From assembly GCF_002008165.1 (NCBI RefSeq), contig NZ_MRDM01000011.1:248001-312000 (forward strand): 64,000 bases of DNA, read 5' to 3'. Origin of the DNA: Rhizobium laguerreae (GTDB lineage: Bacteria; Pseudomonadota; Alphaproteobacteria; Rhizobiales; Rhizobiaceae). Below the pieces are notes generated by a model that was not told the DNA's origin, searched no databases, and was given only the letters and a program-made list of their open reading frames with translations. Both the position numbers and the translations under genes were made by a program. Below, one piece after another: positions 29,060-37,458 of this stretch (positions are counted from its first letter, which is position 1; the number at the start of each line of letters is the position of its first letter).

Positions 29060-29095
29060 AAAAAGGAAGGCAACCGCCTTTGAAAGGCGGTTGCC
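29060..29095 (-). terminator. Terminator-like hairpin between fbpA and fbpB
   Basis: Minus-strand stem GGCAACCGCC...GGCGGTTGCC with the loop TTTCAAA region, followed by TTCCTTTTTC. It lies about 75 bases past the fbpA stop and before fbpB. Partial termination here would give more binding protein than permease and ATPase. Confidence 0.7.
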
Positions 29096-29170
29096 GGATA
29101 TCGTCATGCCCTAAGGTTTTCTTGAGCCAAAAGCAATAGTTTTGGCCGGAGGAAGCCTGCGGCAGAAAGG

Positions 29171-30187
29171 TTAGATCAAGCCGGCGGCCGTCATCAGCTC
29201 GACGACCTTCTTGCTGTCGAGGGTCGACGCTTCGACCTTCGGCGCGTTGAGATCGGCAAGCGGAGTGAGCTTGTCGTTGGAGGGCGCATCCTTGCCGATG
29301 GCATATTCATAGGAATCGCCGTCCTTGAGGACTGCCTGGCCAGCCTTGCTAGTCAGCAACTTCAGGAAAGCCTGGGCTTCCTTCATGTGCTGCGTGGACT
29401 TCAGAATGCCGCCGCCCGAAACGCTGACGAAAGCGCCCGGATCCTGGTTCTTGAAGTAGTGCAGGCCGACATTCTTGCTGTTCTCGCCTGTTTTGGCCTG
29501 ATCGCCGAACCAATAATAGTGGTAGATGATCGCGCCTTCGACTTCGCCTGAATTGACGGCCTTCATGGCGACGCTGTTGCCCTTGTAGGGCGTGGCGTTT
29601 TCCTTGAGAGCCTTCAGCCAGTCGGCCGTCGACTGTTCGCCCTTGAGCTGCAGCAGGGCGGCGACGATGGCTTGGAAGTCGGCACCGGCAGGTGCTGCGC
29701 CCCAGCGGCCCTTCCAGGCGGGATCTGCGAGGTCGAGCATCGACTTCGGCAGCTTGTCTTCGGTGAGTTTCGTCTTGTCATAGGCAAAGACGGTGGTGCG
29801 GGCGGCAATGCCCGTCCACATGCCGTCAGCCGGGCGATACTGATCCGGAACCTGATCCAGCGTTTCCTTTTCGATGGGGGCGAAGAGGCCCGCGCCATCG
29901 ACCAGCGTCATTGCCGGCGAATTCTCGGTCAGGAAGATATCCGCGGGAGAGGCGTCGCCTTCCTGAATGATCTGGTTGGCGAATTGCATGTCGCTGCCCT
30001 GACGCATGGTGACCTTGATGCCGGTCTCCTTGGTGAAAGCAGCGATCCATTCGCGGCCGAGGCTTTCGTGCTGGGCATTGTACACAACGAGACCTTCATC
30101 CTGCGCATTGGCGCTGCCTGCGAGCGCGGTGGCGGAGAGAAGCGAAGCGGCAAGCACGAGGGAAAAACGGTTAAGAGCAATGTTCAT
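29171..30187 (-). CDS. fbpA: Iron(III) ABC transporter substrate-binding protein
   Basis: Periplasmic ferric-binding protein, 338 residues. Signal peptide MNIALNRFSLVLAASLLSAT ending near AGSANAQ; mature protein starts DEGLVVYNAQHESLGREWIA, a typical FbpA/IdiA opening with the first Tyr. The tyrosine pair in IIYHYYWFGDQ fits the iron ligands. GGAGG five bases before ATG at 30187 sets the start; the frame extends to 30223. Two TGA-N9-TCA iron boxes lie 60-125 bases upstream, so expression should be released by the RirA repressor when iron is short. Confidence 0.93.
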   Translation of the reverse strand: MNIALNRFSLVLAASLLSATALAGSANAQDEGLVVYNAQHESLGREWIAAFTKETGIKVTMRQGSDMQFANQIIQEGDASPADIFLTENSPAMTLVDGAGLFAPIEKETLDQVPDQYRPADGMWTGIAARTTVFAYDKTKLTEDKLPKSMLDLADPAWKGRWGAAPAGADFQAIVAALLQLKGEQSTADWLKALKENATPYKGNSVAMKAVNSGEVEGAIIYHYYWFGDQAKTGENSKNVGLHYFKNQDPGAFVSVSGGGILKSTQHMKEAQAFLKLLTSKAGQAVLKDGDSYEYAIGKDAPSNDKLTPLADLNAPKVEASTLDSKKVVELMTAAGLI

Positions 30188-30247
30188 GATGGCCTCCATG
30201 GCGATGTCGCCCGAGCTCTCCAAGGGCGATGAGAGCGTATATTTTCC

Positions 30248-30262
30248 TGACTGCCTATTTCA
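30248..30262 (-). promoter_or_regulatory. Iron-responsive (IRO) box 1 of fbpABC
   Basis: TGA-AATAGGCAG-TCA on the minus strand matches the TGA-N9-TCA pattern bound by RirA in Rhizobium. It overlaps a plausible TTGAAA (-35) and precedes TATACG (-10) at 16-base spacing. Confidence 0.6.
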
Positions 30263-30297
30263 AGTTTGGCTTAGCCGGAAAAGCCATCACAATATCT

Positions 30298-30312
30298 TGA
30301 CTAAATATTTCA
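30298..30312 (-). promoter_or_regulatory. Iron-responsive (IRO) box 2 of fbpABC
   Basis: TGA-AATATTTAG-TCA on the minus strand, second match to TGA-N9-TCA, exactly 50 bases upstream of box 1. The two share TGAAATA at their left ends. Supports RirA control of the iron importer. Confidence 0.6.
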
Positions 30313-30341
30313 TATTACAGGGGAATAAATCGCGATTGATC

Positions 30342-30368
30342 AAAAAGGCGACGCTCCGCGAGCGCCGC
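30342..30368 (-). terminator. Terminator after amaB
   Basis: Minus-strand stem GGCGGCGCTC-GCG-GAGCGTCGCC followed by TTTTTG, 28 bases beyond the aldehyde dehydrogenase stop. It separates the lysine catabolic genes from the iron operon promoter. Confidence 0.85.
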
Positions 30369-30395
30369 CCTCTTTTGCAGCCTTTTGCCGCCGGC

Positions 30396-31934
30396 TTATT
30401 CGACGTCGAACTTGACGCCCTGCGCAAGCGGCAGCGTCCTGCCGTAATTGATGGTGTTGGTAGAGCGGCGCATATAGGCCTTCCAGGCATCCGAGCCGGA
30501 TTCGCGGCCGCCGCCGGTCTCCTTCTCGCCGCCAAAGGCGCCACCAATCTCGGCGCCTGATGGCCCGAGATTGACGTTGGCGATGCCGCAATCCGAACCG
30601 CGGGCGGAGACGAAGGTTTCGGCCTCGCGCATGTCGTTGGTGAAGATCGATGACGACAGCCCTTGCGGCACGGCATTGTGCAGCGCCAGAACGTCGTCGA
30701 AGTCACTGTATTTCATCACATAAAGGATCGGCGCGAAGGTCTCGTGCTCGACGGGGCCGGTCTGATCCGGCATTTCGACAAGCGCCGGACGAACGTAGAA
30801 GGCGTCAACCGAGCCATTGTCGACGCGCTCGCCGCCGGTCACAATGCCGCCAGCCGATTTCGCCTCGCCAAGCGCTGCCTGCATCTTCTCGAAAGCCTGG
30901 CCGTCGATCAGCGGTCCCACAAGCGTACCGCTTTCCAACGGATTGCCGATGGTGACGGAGCCATAGGCCTTCTGCAGGCGCGGCACCAGCTGGTCGTAGA
31001 CGCTGTCATGCACGAAGAGACGGCGCAGCGTCGTGCAGCGCTGGCCGGCCGTACCCATGGCGGAGAAGGCGACGCCGCGCAGCGTCAGGTCGAGATCGGC
31101 GCTCGGGCAGACGATCGCCGCATTGTTGCCGCCGAGTTCGAGAATGGCGCGGGCGAAACGCTGCGACAGGCGCGGACCGACGGCGCGGCCCATGGCCGTC
31201 GAGCCCGTGGCGGAGACGAGTGGGATCTTCGGATGATCGACCAGCACTTCGCCGACCTCGCGGCCACCGATGATCAGCGTCGACAGATTGGCCGGTGCGC
31301 TACCGCCCTCGGCGACGAAACGCTTCAGCGCCTTTTCGAACAGCGCCTGCACGGCAAGCGCCGTCAACGGCGTCTTTTCCGAGGGCTTCCAGACGGTGGA
31401 ATTGCCGCAGACCATCGCGAGCGCCGCATTCCACGACCAGACGGCAACCGGAAAGTTGAAGGCGGAGATGATGCCGATCACGCCGAGCGGATGCCAGCTT
31501 TCCATCATCCGGTGCTCGGAGCGCTCGGTGGCGATCGTCAGGCCGTAGAGCTGACGGGAAAGGCCGACGGCGAAATCGCAGATGTCGATCATCTCCTGCA
31601 CTTCGCCCAGGCCTTCCGAGGTGATCTTGCCGACCTCGATCGAAACGAGACGGCCGAGCGCCGCCTTGGAGGCGCGCAGCTCCTCGCCCAGCAAGCGGAC
31701 CAGTTCGCCGCGCTTCGGCGCCGGCACGGCACGCCATTCGAGGAAGGCCTGGTGCGCCTCTTCGATCGCCGTCTTCGTCTCGGAAACGGAATGTTCCCTG
31801 AGTTTGCCGATTTCCTTGCCGGTGACCGGCGAGGTGACGGAAAGCGTGCCGCCGTGATAGCGGCCGGCATCGACGCCGAGTTCGGCAAGCAGCTTGGCGG
31901 TTTCGGAGGCGAGATCGAGGACGGCGATGGTCAT
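30396..31934 (-). CDS. amaB: L-piperidine-6-carboxylate (alpha-aminoadipate semialdehyde) dehydrogenase
   Basis: ALDH7-type dehydrogenase of 512 residues that oxidises aminoadipate semialdehyde (in equilibrium with piperideine-6-carboxylate) to 2-aminoadipate. Features: SAFNFPVAVWSWNAALAMVCGNSTVWKPSEK (cofactor and oxyanion region), catalytic Glu in ILELGGNNA and catalytic Cys in TAGQRCTTLRRL. The ALDH7 hallmark GKI(T)SEGLGEVQEMID is present. It follows amaA by 45 bases and is the last gene of a hglS-amaA-amaB set, matching the Pseudomonas pipecolate branch of lysine degradation. Adjacent genes rather than sequence alone give the substrate. Confidence 0.88.
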   Translation of the reverse strand: MTIAVLDLASETAKLLAELGVDAGRYHGGTLSVTSPVTGKEIGKLREHSVSETKTAIEEAHQAFLEWRAVPAPKRGELVRLLGEELRASKAALGRLVSIEVGKITSEGLGEVQEMIDICDFAVGLSRQLYGLTIATERSEHRMMESWHPLGVIGIISAFNFPVAVWSWNAALAMVCGNSTVWKPSEKTPLTALAVQALFEKALKRFVAEGGSAPANLSTLIIGGREVGEVLVDHPKIPLVSATGSTAMGRAVGPRLSQRFARAILELGGNNAAIVCPSADLDLTLRGVAFSAMGTAGQRCTTLRRLFVHDSVYDQLVPRLQKAYGSVTIGNPLESGTLVGPLIDGQAFEKMQAALGEAKSAGGIVTGGERVDNGSVDAFYVRPALVEMPDQTGPVEHETFAPILYVMKYSDFDDVLALHNAVPQGLSSSIFTNDMREAETFVSARGSDCGIANVNLGPSGAEIGGAFGGEKETGGGRESGSDAWKAYMRRSTNTINYGRTLPLAQGVKFDVE

Positions 31935-31979
31935 TGTCGTGTTTCCAATCTTATTATTCTCAGAAGCGTGTATCGCTTC

Positions 31980-33263
31980 TCAGAGGCGGGCATCGGCGAA
32001 ATGGGCGACCTGAGCGCCGGCTTCGTACCATATTTCCTTGAGTGCACGGAAGCTTGGCTCGGTGGGCGAAGTCAGCGGCAGCGGCAGATCGGCTTCCGGA
32101 AGCCGGCCGAGGATATGATCCGCCAGTGTACGGCCGAAGACCGTACCGGGGGCAATGCCGCGGCCGTTGTAGCCCGAAAAGCCGACGACACCAGGTGCGA
32201 ATTTGTGGAAGCGCGGCAACGCATTATCGGTCATGCCGATCTGGCCATACCATTCGCACTCGAATTCGACGTTGCCGATAACAGGGAAGAGCCGCTTCAA
32301 TGCGCGCTTGGCCCAGCCCTTGTGTACGGCCAGTCCGGTATTGCGCAGCGCCCCGACACTGCCGAAAACGAGACGGCCGGCCTGGTCCATACGGAAGGAG
32401 GAGAGGATTTCTTTGGTATCCCATGCGCCTTCCCGCCCCGGCAGGATCGACTGACGCAGATTGTGGCCGAGCGGCACAGTGGCGAAATTGAAATAGGGCA
32501 GATGCACCTGTTCGCTGCGCACCTGCTCCCACGGGCCGGTGCTGTAGGCATCAGTCGCAACGATGATCCACTCCGCGCTGACTTCACCCTTAGCTGTCTT
32601 CACCATCCAGCGGCTGCCATTACGCTCCGTCGCGATGACCGGGCTGGATGTATGAATGGCGACGCCCGCCTTGACGGCGGCATGGGCAAGGCCGCGCGCA
32701 TAGGCAAGCGGCTGCAGCGTGCCGGCGCGTTTGTCGAGCAGCGAGCCTGTATAGCCATCGCTGCCGATACGTTTTGCCGTTTCGGCCGCATCGAGCAGCC
32801 TCACGGCTGCGCCGCGCGCGGCCCATTGCGCCGCGCGTGCCTCGATCTCCTTCAGCCCATCAGCGCCGACCGCGCAATGCAGCGTGCCGTTCCGTTCGAG
32901 TTCGCAGGCAATCTGATGTTTGTCGATCAGCTCCATGACGAGCTTCGGCGCATTGCCGAGCAGATCGAGAAGACGTTCGCCATGCACCGGACCGAGCACG
33001 CCGGGCAGATCGTTCGGCATCACCCACATGCCGGCATTGATCAGCCCGACATTGCGCCCGGCACCGCCGAAGCCGATCTCCTTCGCCTCCAACAGCACCA
33101 CCTTCGACCCGGCTTCGGCAAGATGCAGGGCGGAAGAGAGGCCGGTGTAGCCACCGCCGACGATGACGACATCGGCCGACATCGCGCCGTCGAGAGGCGA
33201 CGTCGTCGGCGGTTCGGGCGCTGTATTTTCCCAGAGGCCGTGGGAGCGCGGATCATTCAGCAT
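31980..33263 (-). CDS. amaA: FAD-dependent amine oxidase, likely L-pipecolate oxidase
   Basis: DAO/DadA-family flavoenzyme of 427 residues. The FAD-binding motif VVIVGGGYTGLSSALHLAEAG is at about 31-51, followed by E in VVLLEAKEIGFGGAGRN; the C-terminal GYNGRGIAPGTVFGRTLAD closes the FAD site. In Pseudomonas putida AmaA oxidises L-pipecolate to piperideine-6-carboxylate, the substrate of AmaB, and the pair is adjacent as here. Other DAO oxidases (gamma-glutamylputrescine oxidase PuuB type) look similar, so the substrate call rests on context. Confidence 0.8.
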   Translation of the reverse strand: MLNDPRSHGLWENTAPEPPTTSPLDGAMSADVVIVGGGYTGLSSALHLAEAGSKVVLLEAKEIGFGGAGRNVGLINAGMWVMPNDLPGVLGPVHGERLLDLLGNAPKLVMELIDKHQIACELERNGTLHCAVGADGLKEIEARAAQWAARGAAVRLLDAAETAKRIGSDGYTGSLLDKRAGTLQPLAYARGLAHAAVKAGVAIHTSSPVIATERNGSRWMVKTAKGEVSAEWIIVATDAYSTGPWEQVRSEQVHLPYFNFATVPLGHNLRQSILPGREGAWDTKEILSSFRMDQAGRLVFGSVGALRNTGLAVHKGWAKRALKRLFPVIGNVEFECEWYGQIGMTDNALPRFHKFAPGVVGFSGYNGRGIAPGTVFGRTLADHILGRLPEADLPLPLTSPTEPSFRALKEIWYEAGAQVAHFADARL

Positions 33264-33332
33264 GGCTCAGTCCGATCAGAGCGAAATCGCGGGATACTCT
33301 AATGCATAAAAGAAAGTGTTGAACCTGCCATT

Positions 33333-34745
33333 TCACGCAACCGTCTTCAACGGCAAGCCCACAAGGCCGAGCGCCTCCAGCGCCGAATCCAGCGATGCCG
33401 CCTGGCGTTCGGCGTAGAGCGCCAGCTCGTCCTGGACGGTGGCGCCAAGTGCTGCCTCGAAGGCGTCGCGGTTCGAGCGGGTCGCGTAGTTCTGCTGCTG
33501 GTCGGTGCCGAGGTTCGACTGGAAGATGCCGGCCGCGCTGACGGGCAGGAAGTCTTCGTAGACGATCGGGGTGAAGGTGAGGTAACCCGAGGCGATCAGT
33601 GCCTCCGGATCACCGGGCAGCGTGCTGCCGGCCGCGGCGGCAATGCCCGCAGGCGTCGCGGAATAGCGGAAGAAGGCCAGATTCTCTCTGCGCAGCTCAT
33701 CCCAGCTGTCCGGCAGTGCCTTGAAACGTGCGGCGAGTTCGTCGTCGTAGGCACCGGCCTTGGCGCCGCCGTCGCCGACCTGCACCTCGCCGCGAACGGA
33801 GGCGAGCAGCTGGTCATAGAGCGTCCGGCCCTTCGCCGTCAGCGCCACGCCGCGCTGTTCGATCTCCCCGAAGCGGGCGGTATGCGTCCCTTGCATCGCG
33901 CCGTCATCACCGGAAAAGGCGATCATTTCCTCCAGCGCCTTGAAACTCGTCTGCCGCAGCAGGATATCGCAATGACGACGCGGCGGCCCTTCGATGACCG
34001 CCTTTGGCGTAATGCCGCGTTCCGGCATGCGGGCCTGGACTGCGTCGATATCGAGCGTGCGCGGCGTCAGATGGTTGATATGCGGCCCCTTGAAGCTGAC
34101 GACGTCGGCGATCAGCCGATGGGCGTCATGCAGCCGCTTGTAGGTGTCGGCGCTGACTGTCGCTTCGCCATGCCAGCGGAAGGTTTCAAGCGCCTCGGCG
34201 ACGAATTCCATCGCTTCTGCCTTGGTCAGGCCGCCGTTCTGCTCGTGGCGCTCGATCAGCGTGACGGCGCGCGGCGTGTAAATCCGCCGTTTCGCCAGAA
34301 TGGCTTCGGCTTCGCCGCGCAACCCCTCGTCCTCGATCAGCTCCAATCGCAGCAGCGAGGTGAAGACCCGGAATGGATTAACGTTGAGCGCGGCCTCGTC
34401 GATTGGCCGGAAGCTGGTGGAATGAACCGGCACGCCGGCGACCGAAAGATCGTAATAGCCGACAGGCTGCATGCCCATGACCGCAAACAGCCGCCGAATG
34501 GTGAAGAGCTCGTCGGCCGTACCGAGCCGGATGGCGCCGTGGCGCTCGACATCGATACGCTCCAGCTCGCCGGCGCGGGCCAGGCGATCGCGCAGGTCAG
34601 GATCCTTTTCGAGGCAGCCGGCATTCACATCCGCCACCAGTTCGATCAGCGTGCCGTATTGCGGCACCTCCGCCCGGTACATCTGCGACATCGCCTCGGT
34701 AAACAGCGATCGGATGCGGTCTCGGGAAACGAAGGCTTGCGGCAT
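33333..34745 (-). CDS. hglS: 2-oxoadipate dioxygenase/decarboxylase (HglS/YdcJ, DUF1338)
   Basis: Fe(II) enzyme of 470 residues that converts 2-oxoadipate to D-2-hydroxyglutarate, a late step of lysine catabolism described for P. putida HglS. From MPQAFVSRDRIR, His69 (ERHGAIR), His225 (HINHLTPRTLDID) and Glu294 (RFGEIEQRG) fall close to the metal ligands I recall for HglS (70, 226, 294). The specificity segment PVHSTSFRPIDEAALNVNPFRVFTSLL is conserved. The ATG at 34745 follows CCGGAG; a second at 34763 is less well placed. It is divergent from a LysR gene and upstream of amaA and amaB. The aminotransferase for 2-aminoadipate is not in the window. Confidence 0.9.
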   Translation of the reverse strand: MPQAFVSRDRIRSLFTEAMSQMYRAEVPQYGTLIELVADVNAGCLEKDPDLRDRLARAGELERIDVERHGAIRLGTADELFTIRRLFAVMGMQPVGYYDLSVAGVPVHSTSFRPIDEAALNVNPFRVFTSLLRLELIEDEGLRGEAEAILAKRRIYTPRAVTLIERHEQNGGLTKAEAMEFVAEALETFRWHGEATVSADTYKRLHDAHRLIADVVSFKGPHINHLTPRTLDIDAVQARMPERGITPKAVIEGPPRRHCDILLRQTSFKALEEMIAFSGDDGAMQGTHTARFGEIEQRGVALTAKGRTLYDQLLASVRGEVQVGDGGAKAGAYDDELAARFKALPDSWDELRRENLAFFRYSATPAGIAAAAGSTLPGDPEALIASGYLTFTPIVYEDFLPVSAAGIFQSNLGTDQQQNYATRSNRDAFEAALGATVQDELALYAERQAASLDSALEALGLVGLPLKTVA

Positions 34746-34815
34746 TGGGAAACTCCGGCTCATTCCGTTTTTGCAGGATGAACCTCTTTACACGCGCGAC
34801 AAAGCCGCAAATATC

Positions 34816-34832
34816 GCTATTTCGGAAATAGC
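34816..34832. promoter_or_regulatory. Palindrome in hglS-LysR divergent promoter
   Basis: GCTATTTC-G-GAAATAGC, a perfect 17-base palindrome, followed by CCATT-CTGA-AATGG. It sits midway between the divergent hglS and LysR starts, the expected place for a LysR operator. Confidence 0.5.
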
Positions 34833-34853
34833 CCATTCTGAAATGGAATGACC

Positions 34854-35756
34854 ATGCTGACATCTAGACGTTTTCTGCCGTCGATTTCGCATCTCGCCGC
34901 CTTCGAGGCGGTCGCCCGCACCGGCAGCGTGACGGCAGCGGCGCGCGAACTCGATCTGACGCAGAGCGCCGTCAGCCGCCAGGTGAGCGCGCTGGAGGAG
35001 CAGCTTGGCGTCGAGCTCTTCCTGCGCGAACGCCAGACTATGCGGCTGACGCTTGCCGGCGACGGCTATGCCCGCGAGATTCGCGAGGCGCTGCGGCGGA
35101 TATCGAGCGCCTCGCTGAACCTGCGCGCCAATCCGCATGGCGGCACGCTCAATCTCGCCATCCTGCCGACTTTCGGCACGCGCTGGCTGGCGCCGCGCCT
35201 GGGACGCTTTCTCGCCGCCAATGCCGGCGTGACCATCAATCTGGTGACCCGGCTTTCGCCCTTCGATTTCCGCCTCGATTCGATCGACGCCGCCATCCAT
35301 TTCGGCCACCCGCACTGGCCGGGCGCCGAACTCGCGCTTCTGATGTCGGAGCGCACGGTGCCGGCCTGCAGTCCGGATTTTCTGAAGCGATACGCGATCA
35401 AAACACCGGAGGATCTGCTCGCCGTTCCGCTGCTGCACCTGACGACGCGTCCTGACGCCTGGGAGCAATGGTTCGCCGGCAATGGCGTTTCCTTCGAAAA
35501 TGTGCACGGCATGCTCTTCGACCAGTTCGCTACCGCCGCGCAGGCCGCAATCGCCGGCCTCGGCGTTGCCCTGCTGCCGACATTCCTGATGCAGGAGGAG
35601 ATCAGGCGCGGCGATCTCGTCGCCGCTGTCGATCGTGAAATGGAAAGCCGCGAGCGCTATTATCTCGCCTTTCCGCCCGAGCGCGCCGACTATGCGCCGC
35701 TTGCCGCCTTTCGCGACTGGATCGTCGCGGAAGCGGCCGCCAACCGGGCTCCGTGA
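34854..35756 (+). CDS. LysR-family regulator of the lysine catabolic genes
   Basis: LysR protein of the GcvA-like group, about 300 residues. The DNA-binding domain reads ISHLAAFEAVARTGSVTAAARELDLTQSAVSRQVSALEEQLG, and the effector domain begins at about 95 (GGTLNLAILPTFGTRWLAPRL). Two ATG codons six bases apart are possible (34848, 34854); GGA six bases before the second favours it. Divergent placement from hglS with a perfect palindrome between them implies control of hglS-amaA-amaB. Confidence 0.92.
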   Translation: MLTSRRFLPSISHLAAFEAVARTGSVTAAARELDLTQSAVSRQVSALEEQLGVELFLRERQTMRLTLAGDGYAREIREALRRISSASLNLRANPHGGTLNLAILPTFGTRWLAPRLGRFLAANAGVTINLVTRLSPFDFRLDSIDAAIHFGHPHWPGAELALLMSERTVPACSPDFLKRYAIKTPEDLLAVPLLHLTTRPDAWEQWFAGNGVSFENVHGMLFDQFATAAQAAIAGLGVALLPTFLMQEEIRRGDLVAAVDREMESRERYYLAFPPERADYAPLAAFRDWIVAEAAANRAP

Positions 35757-35826
35757 CGAACGGCTTGCATCGGCATGGCGCTTTCGACCATTATACCTAC
35801 CAAACAAACCTCTGCAGGAAACCTCC

Positions 35827-36063
35827 ATGAAGCCGATCTTCGTCCAGCTCCAATGCGCACCCGGCAAGACCTATGATGTCGCCGACGCCATCTACCAGAC
35901 CGAACTGGTTTCGGAGCTTTATTCCACAAGCGGCGACTACGACCTGCTGCTGAAGGTCTATATCGAGGAAGGCCAGGATATCGGCAAGTTCATCAACGAC
36001 AACATCGCCAATATTCCCGGCATCGTCCGCTCGCTGACGACGCTGACCTTCAAGGCATTCTGA
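35827..36063 (+). CDS. Stand-alone Lrp/AsnC ligand-binding (RAM) domain protein
   Basis: A 78-residue protein equal to the C-terminal effector domain of Lrp/AsnC regulators with no DNA-binding part. The pattern YSTSGDYDLLLKVYIEEGQD matches the amino-acid-binding RAM/SARD fold, whose dimers bind amino acids between subunits. Such small proteins often regulate amino acid genes or associate with full-length Lrp paralogues. It follows the LysR gene by 70 bases on the same strand, so lysine or a breakdown product is a possible ligand; this is inference. Confidence 0.88.
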   Translation: MKPIFVQLQCAPGKTYDVADAIYQTELVSELYSTSGDYDLLLKVYIEEGQDIGKFINDNIANIPGIVRSLTTLTFKAF

Positions 36064-36210
36064 ATTCCCGTCAGACACGGTTAACCTCTTTCGCGAAGAT
36101 TGGCCCTCGCAAGCGGTCGCTTAAACCGTGCCTTAACGCCGGACATATCTGGTCTTTGCTGTGTTAAGAGCCCGCGTCAACACGGGCCGGCGTGCAGCGA
36201 TAGGTGGAAA

Positions 36211-37389
36211 ATGTCGATCATCGAGGCAGATAGGCTACGCGAAAGCCCGCAGTTGGATACCGCTCCGCTGATCGTCCATGTCGTGCGCCAGTTCCTGCCC
36301 AATCGCGGCGGTTTAGAAGATGTCGTCGCCAATCTCGCCCGACAGACCGTGCGCCGCGGTTATCGCGTGCGCGTCGTCACGCTGGATTCGCTCTTCACCG
36401 CGCCTGAGGACAAGCTGCCGCTTCGCGAAAATATCGACGGCATCGAAGTGGTGCGCATTACCTGGTTCGGCAGCAGCCGCTATCCGCTGGCACCGCAGGT
36501 TTTCCGCCATCTTGCCGATGCCGATCTCGTCCATGTCCATGCCATCGACTTCTTCTTCGACGCGCTCGCCTGGGGCCGGCTGCTGCACGGCAAGCCGATG
36601 ATCGTCACCACCCATGGCGGCTTCTTCCACACGCGGAAATACGCGACGATCAAGAAAATCTGGTTCCGGACGCTGACCCGCGCTTCGGCGATGGCCTACC
36701 GCCGCGTCGTCTGCTGCAGCGCCTCCGACCTCAAGCAGTTTTCCGAGATCGTGCCCGACAGCCTGCTGATCGAAAACGGTGCCGATATCGGCAAATTCGC
36801 CGACACCGCTTCGCGCTGGGCAAAGCGCCGCATCGTCACGATCGGCCGGTTTTCGGTGAACAAGCGGCTGGACCACCTGCTCGATGCGATGGCCATGCTG
36901 AAGACCCGCGATCCGGAATGGCATCTCGACATCGTCGGCGCCGAATCCGACCTGAACCGGGCGGATGTCGAAGGCGCAATCGAAAGCCGTGATCTCTCCG
37001 GACGCGTCACCCTGCATGTGTCGCCCGAGAACGACACCATCCGGCGCATCATCGCAGAAGCCTCGATTTTCGCCTCCGCCTCGGAATATGAAGGTTTCGG
37101 CCTGGTGGCGCTGGAGGCGATGAGCGCCGGTCTGCTGCCGGTGCTGAACGCCAACGATGCCTTTTCGACGCTCGCCGACCGGCATCCTGTTCTCCTGCTT
37201 GCCGATTTCACCAATCCCGAGAGCGCCGCCACGGCGATCGAAGCCGCCCACCAAGCTCTTTGGCGCCAGCCGGACGCCGTTCGCGCCGGGCTTCTCGACG
37301 CCGCCCGCGGCTACTCCTGGGATATCGTCGCCGGACGCTACATCGATCTCTACAGATCGCTTGATGTCGTCGCCGCGAAAAGCATCTGA
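36211..37389 (+). CDS. Glycosyltransferase, GT4 family
   Basis: Retaining GT-B glycosyltransferase of 392 residues, likely adding a sugar to a lipid-linked or growing polysaccharide on the cytoplasmic face. N-terminal VRQFLPNRGGLEDVVANLARQ is the acceptor-side glycine loop; the donor-side motif is SASEYEGFGLVALEAMSAG (E-x7-E) near residue 298. GGTGG precedes the ATG at 36211; the longer frame to 36100 is non-coding in appearance. It points toward the convergent flippase fusion and belongs to the same glycan region. Confidence 0.92.
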   Translation: MSIIEADRLRESPQLDTAPLIVHVVRQFLPNRGGLEDVVANLARQTVRRGYRVRVVTLDSLFTAPEDKLPLRENIDGIEVVRITWFGSSRYPLAPQVFRHLADADLVHVHAIDFFFDALAWGRLLHGKPMIVTTHGGFFHTRKYATIKKIWFRTLTRASAMAYRRVVCCSASDLKQFSEIVPDSLLIENGADIGKFADTASRWAKRRIVTIGRFSVNKRLDHLLDAMAMLKTRDPEWHLDIVGAESDLNRADVEGAIESRDLSGRVTLHVSPENDTIRRIIAEASIFASASEYEGFGLVALEAMSAGLLPVLNANDAFSTLADRHPVLLLADFTNPESAATAIEAAHQALWRQPDAVRAGLLDAARGYSWDIVAGRYIDLYRSLDVVAAKSI

Positions 37390-37430
37390 TCCTGTCTTCC
37401 TGCGGCATAAGCTACGGGGTTGCGCGTGTG

Positions 37431-37449
37431 AAAAGACGCGGCGCTGTAA
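37431..37449. repeat. Half copy of GC-rich repeat family 1
   Basis: AAAAGACGCGGCGCTGTAA matches the right arm of the palindrome at 7880-7919 with one two-base gap. The left arm is degenerate. It lies between two convergent genes, so a role in termination is possible. Confidence 0.5.
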
Positions 37450-37458
37450 AATCGCCGG

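Noticed and set aside
27443..29083. Open frame of 546 codons opposite fbpB
   Set aside because: Low-complexity His/Asp/Gln/Arg-rich translation typical of an antisense shadow.
30663..33302. Open frame of 879 codons opposite amaB and amaA
   Set aside because: It spans two clear genes on the other strand, has no recognisable domain, and arises from high GC third positions.
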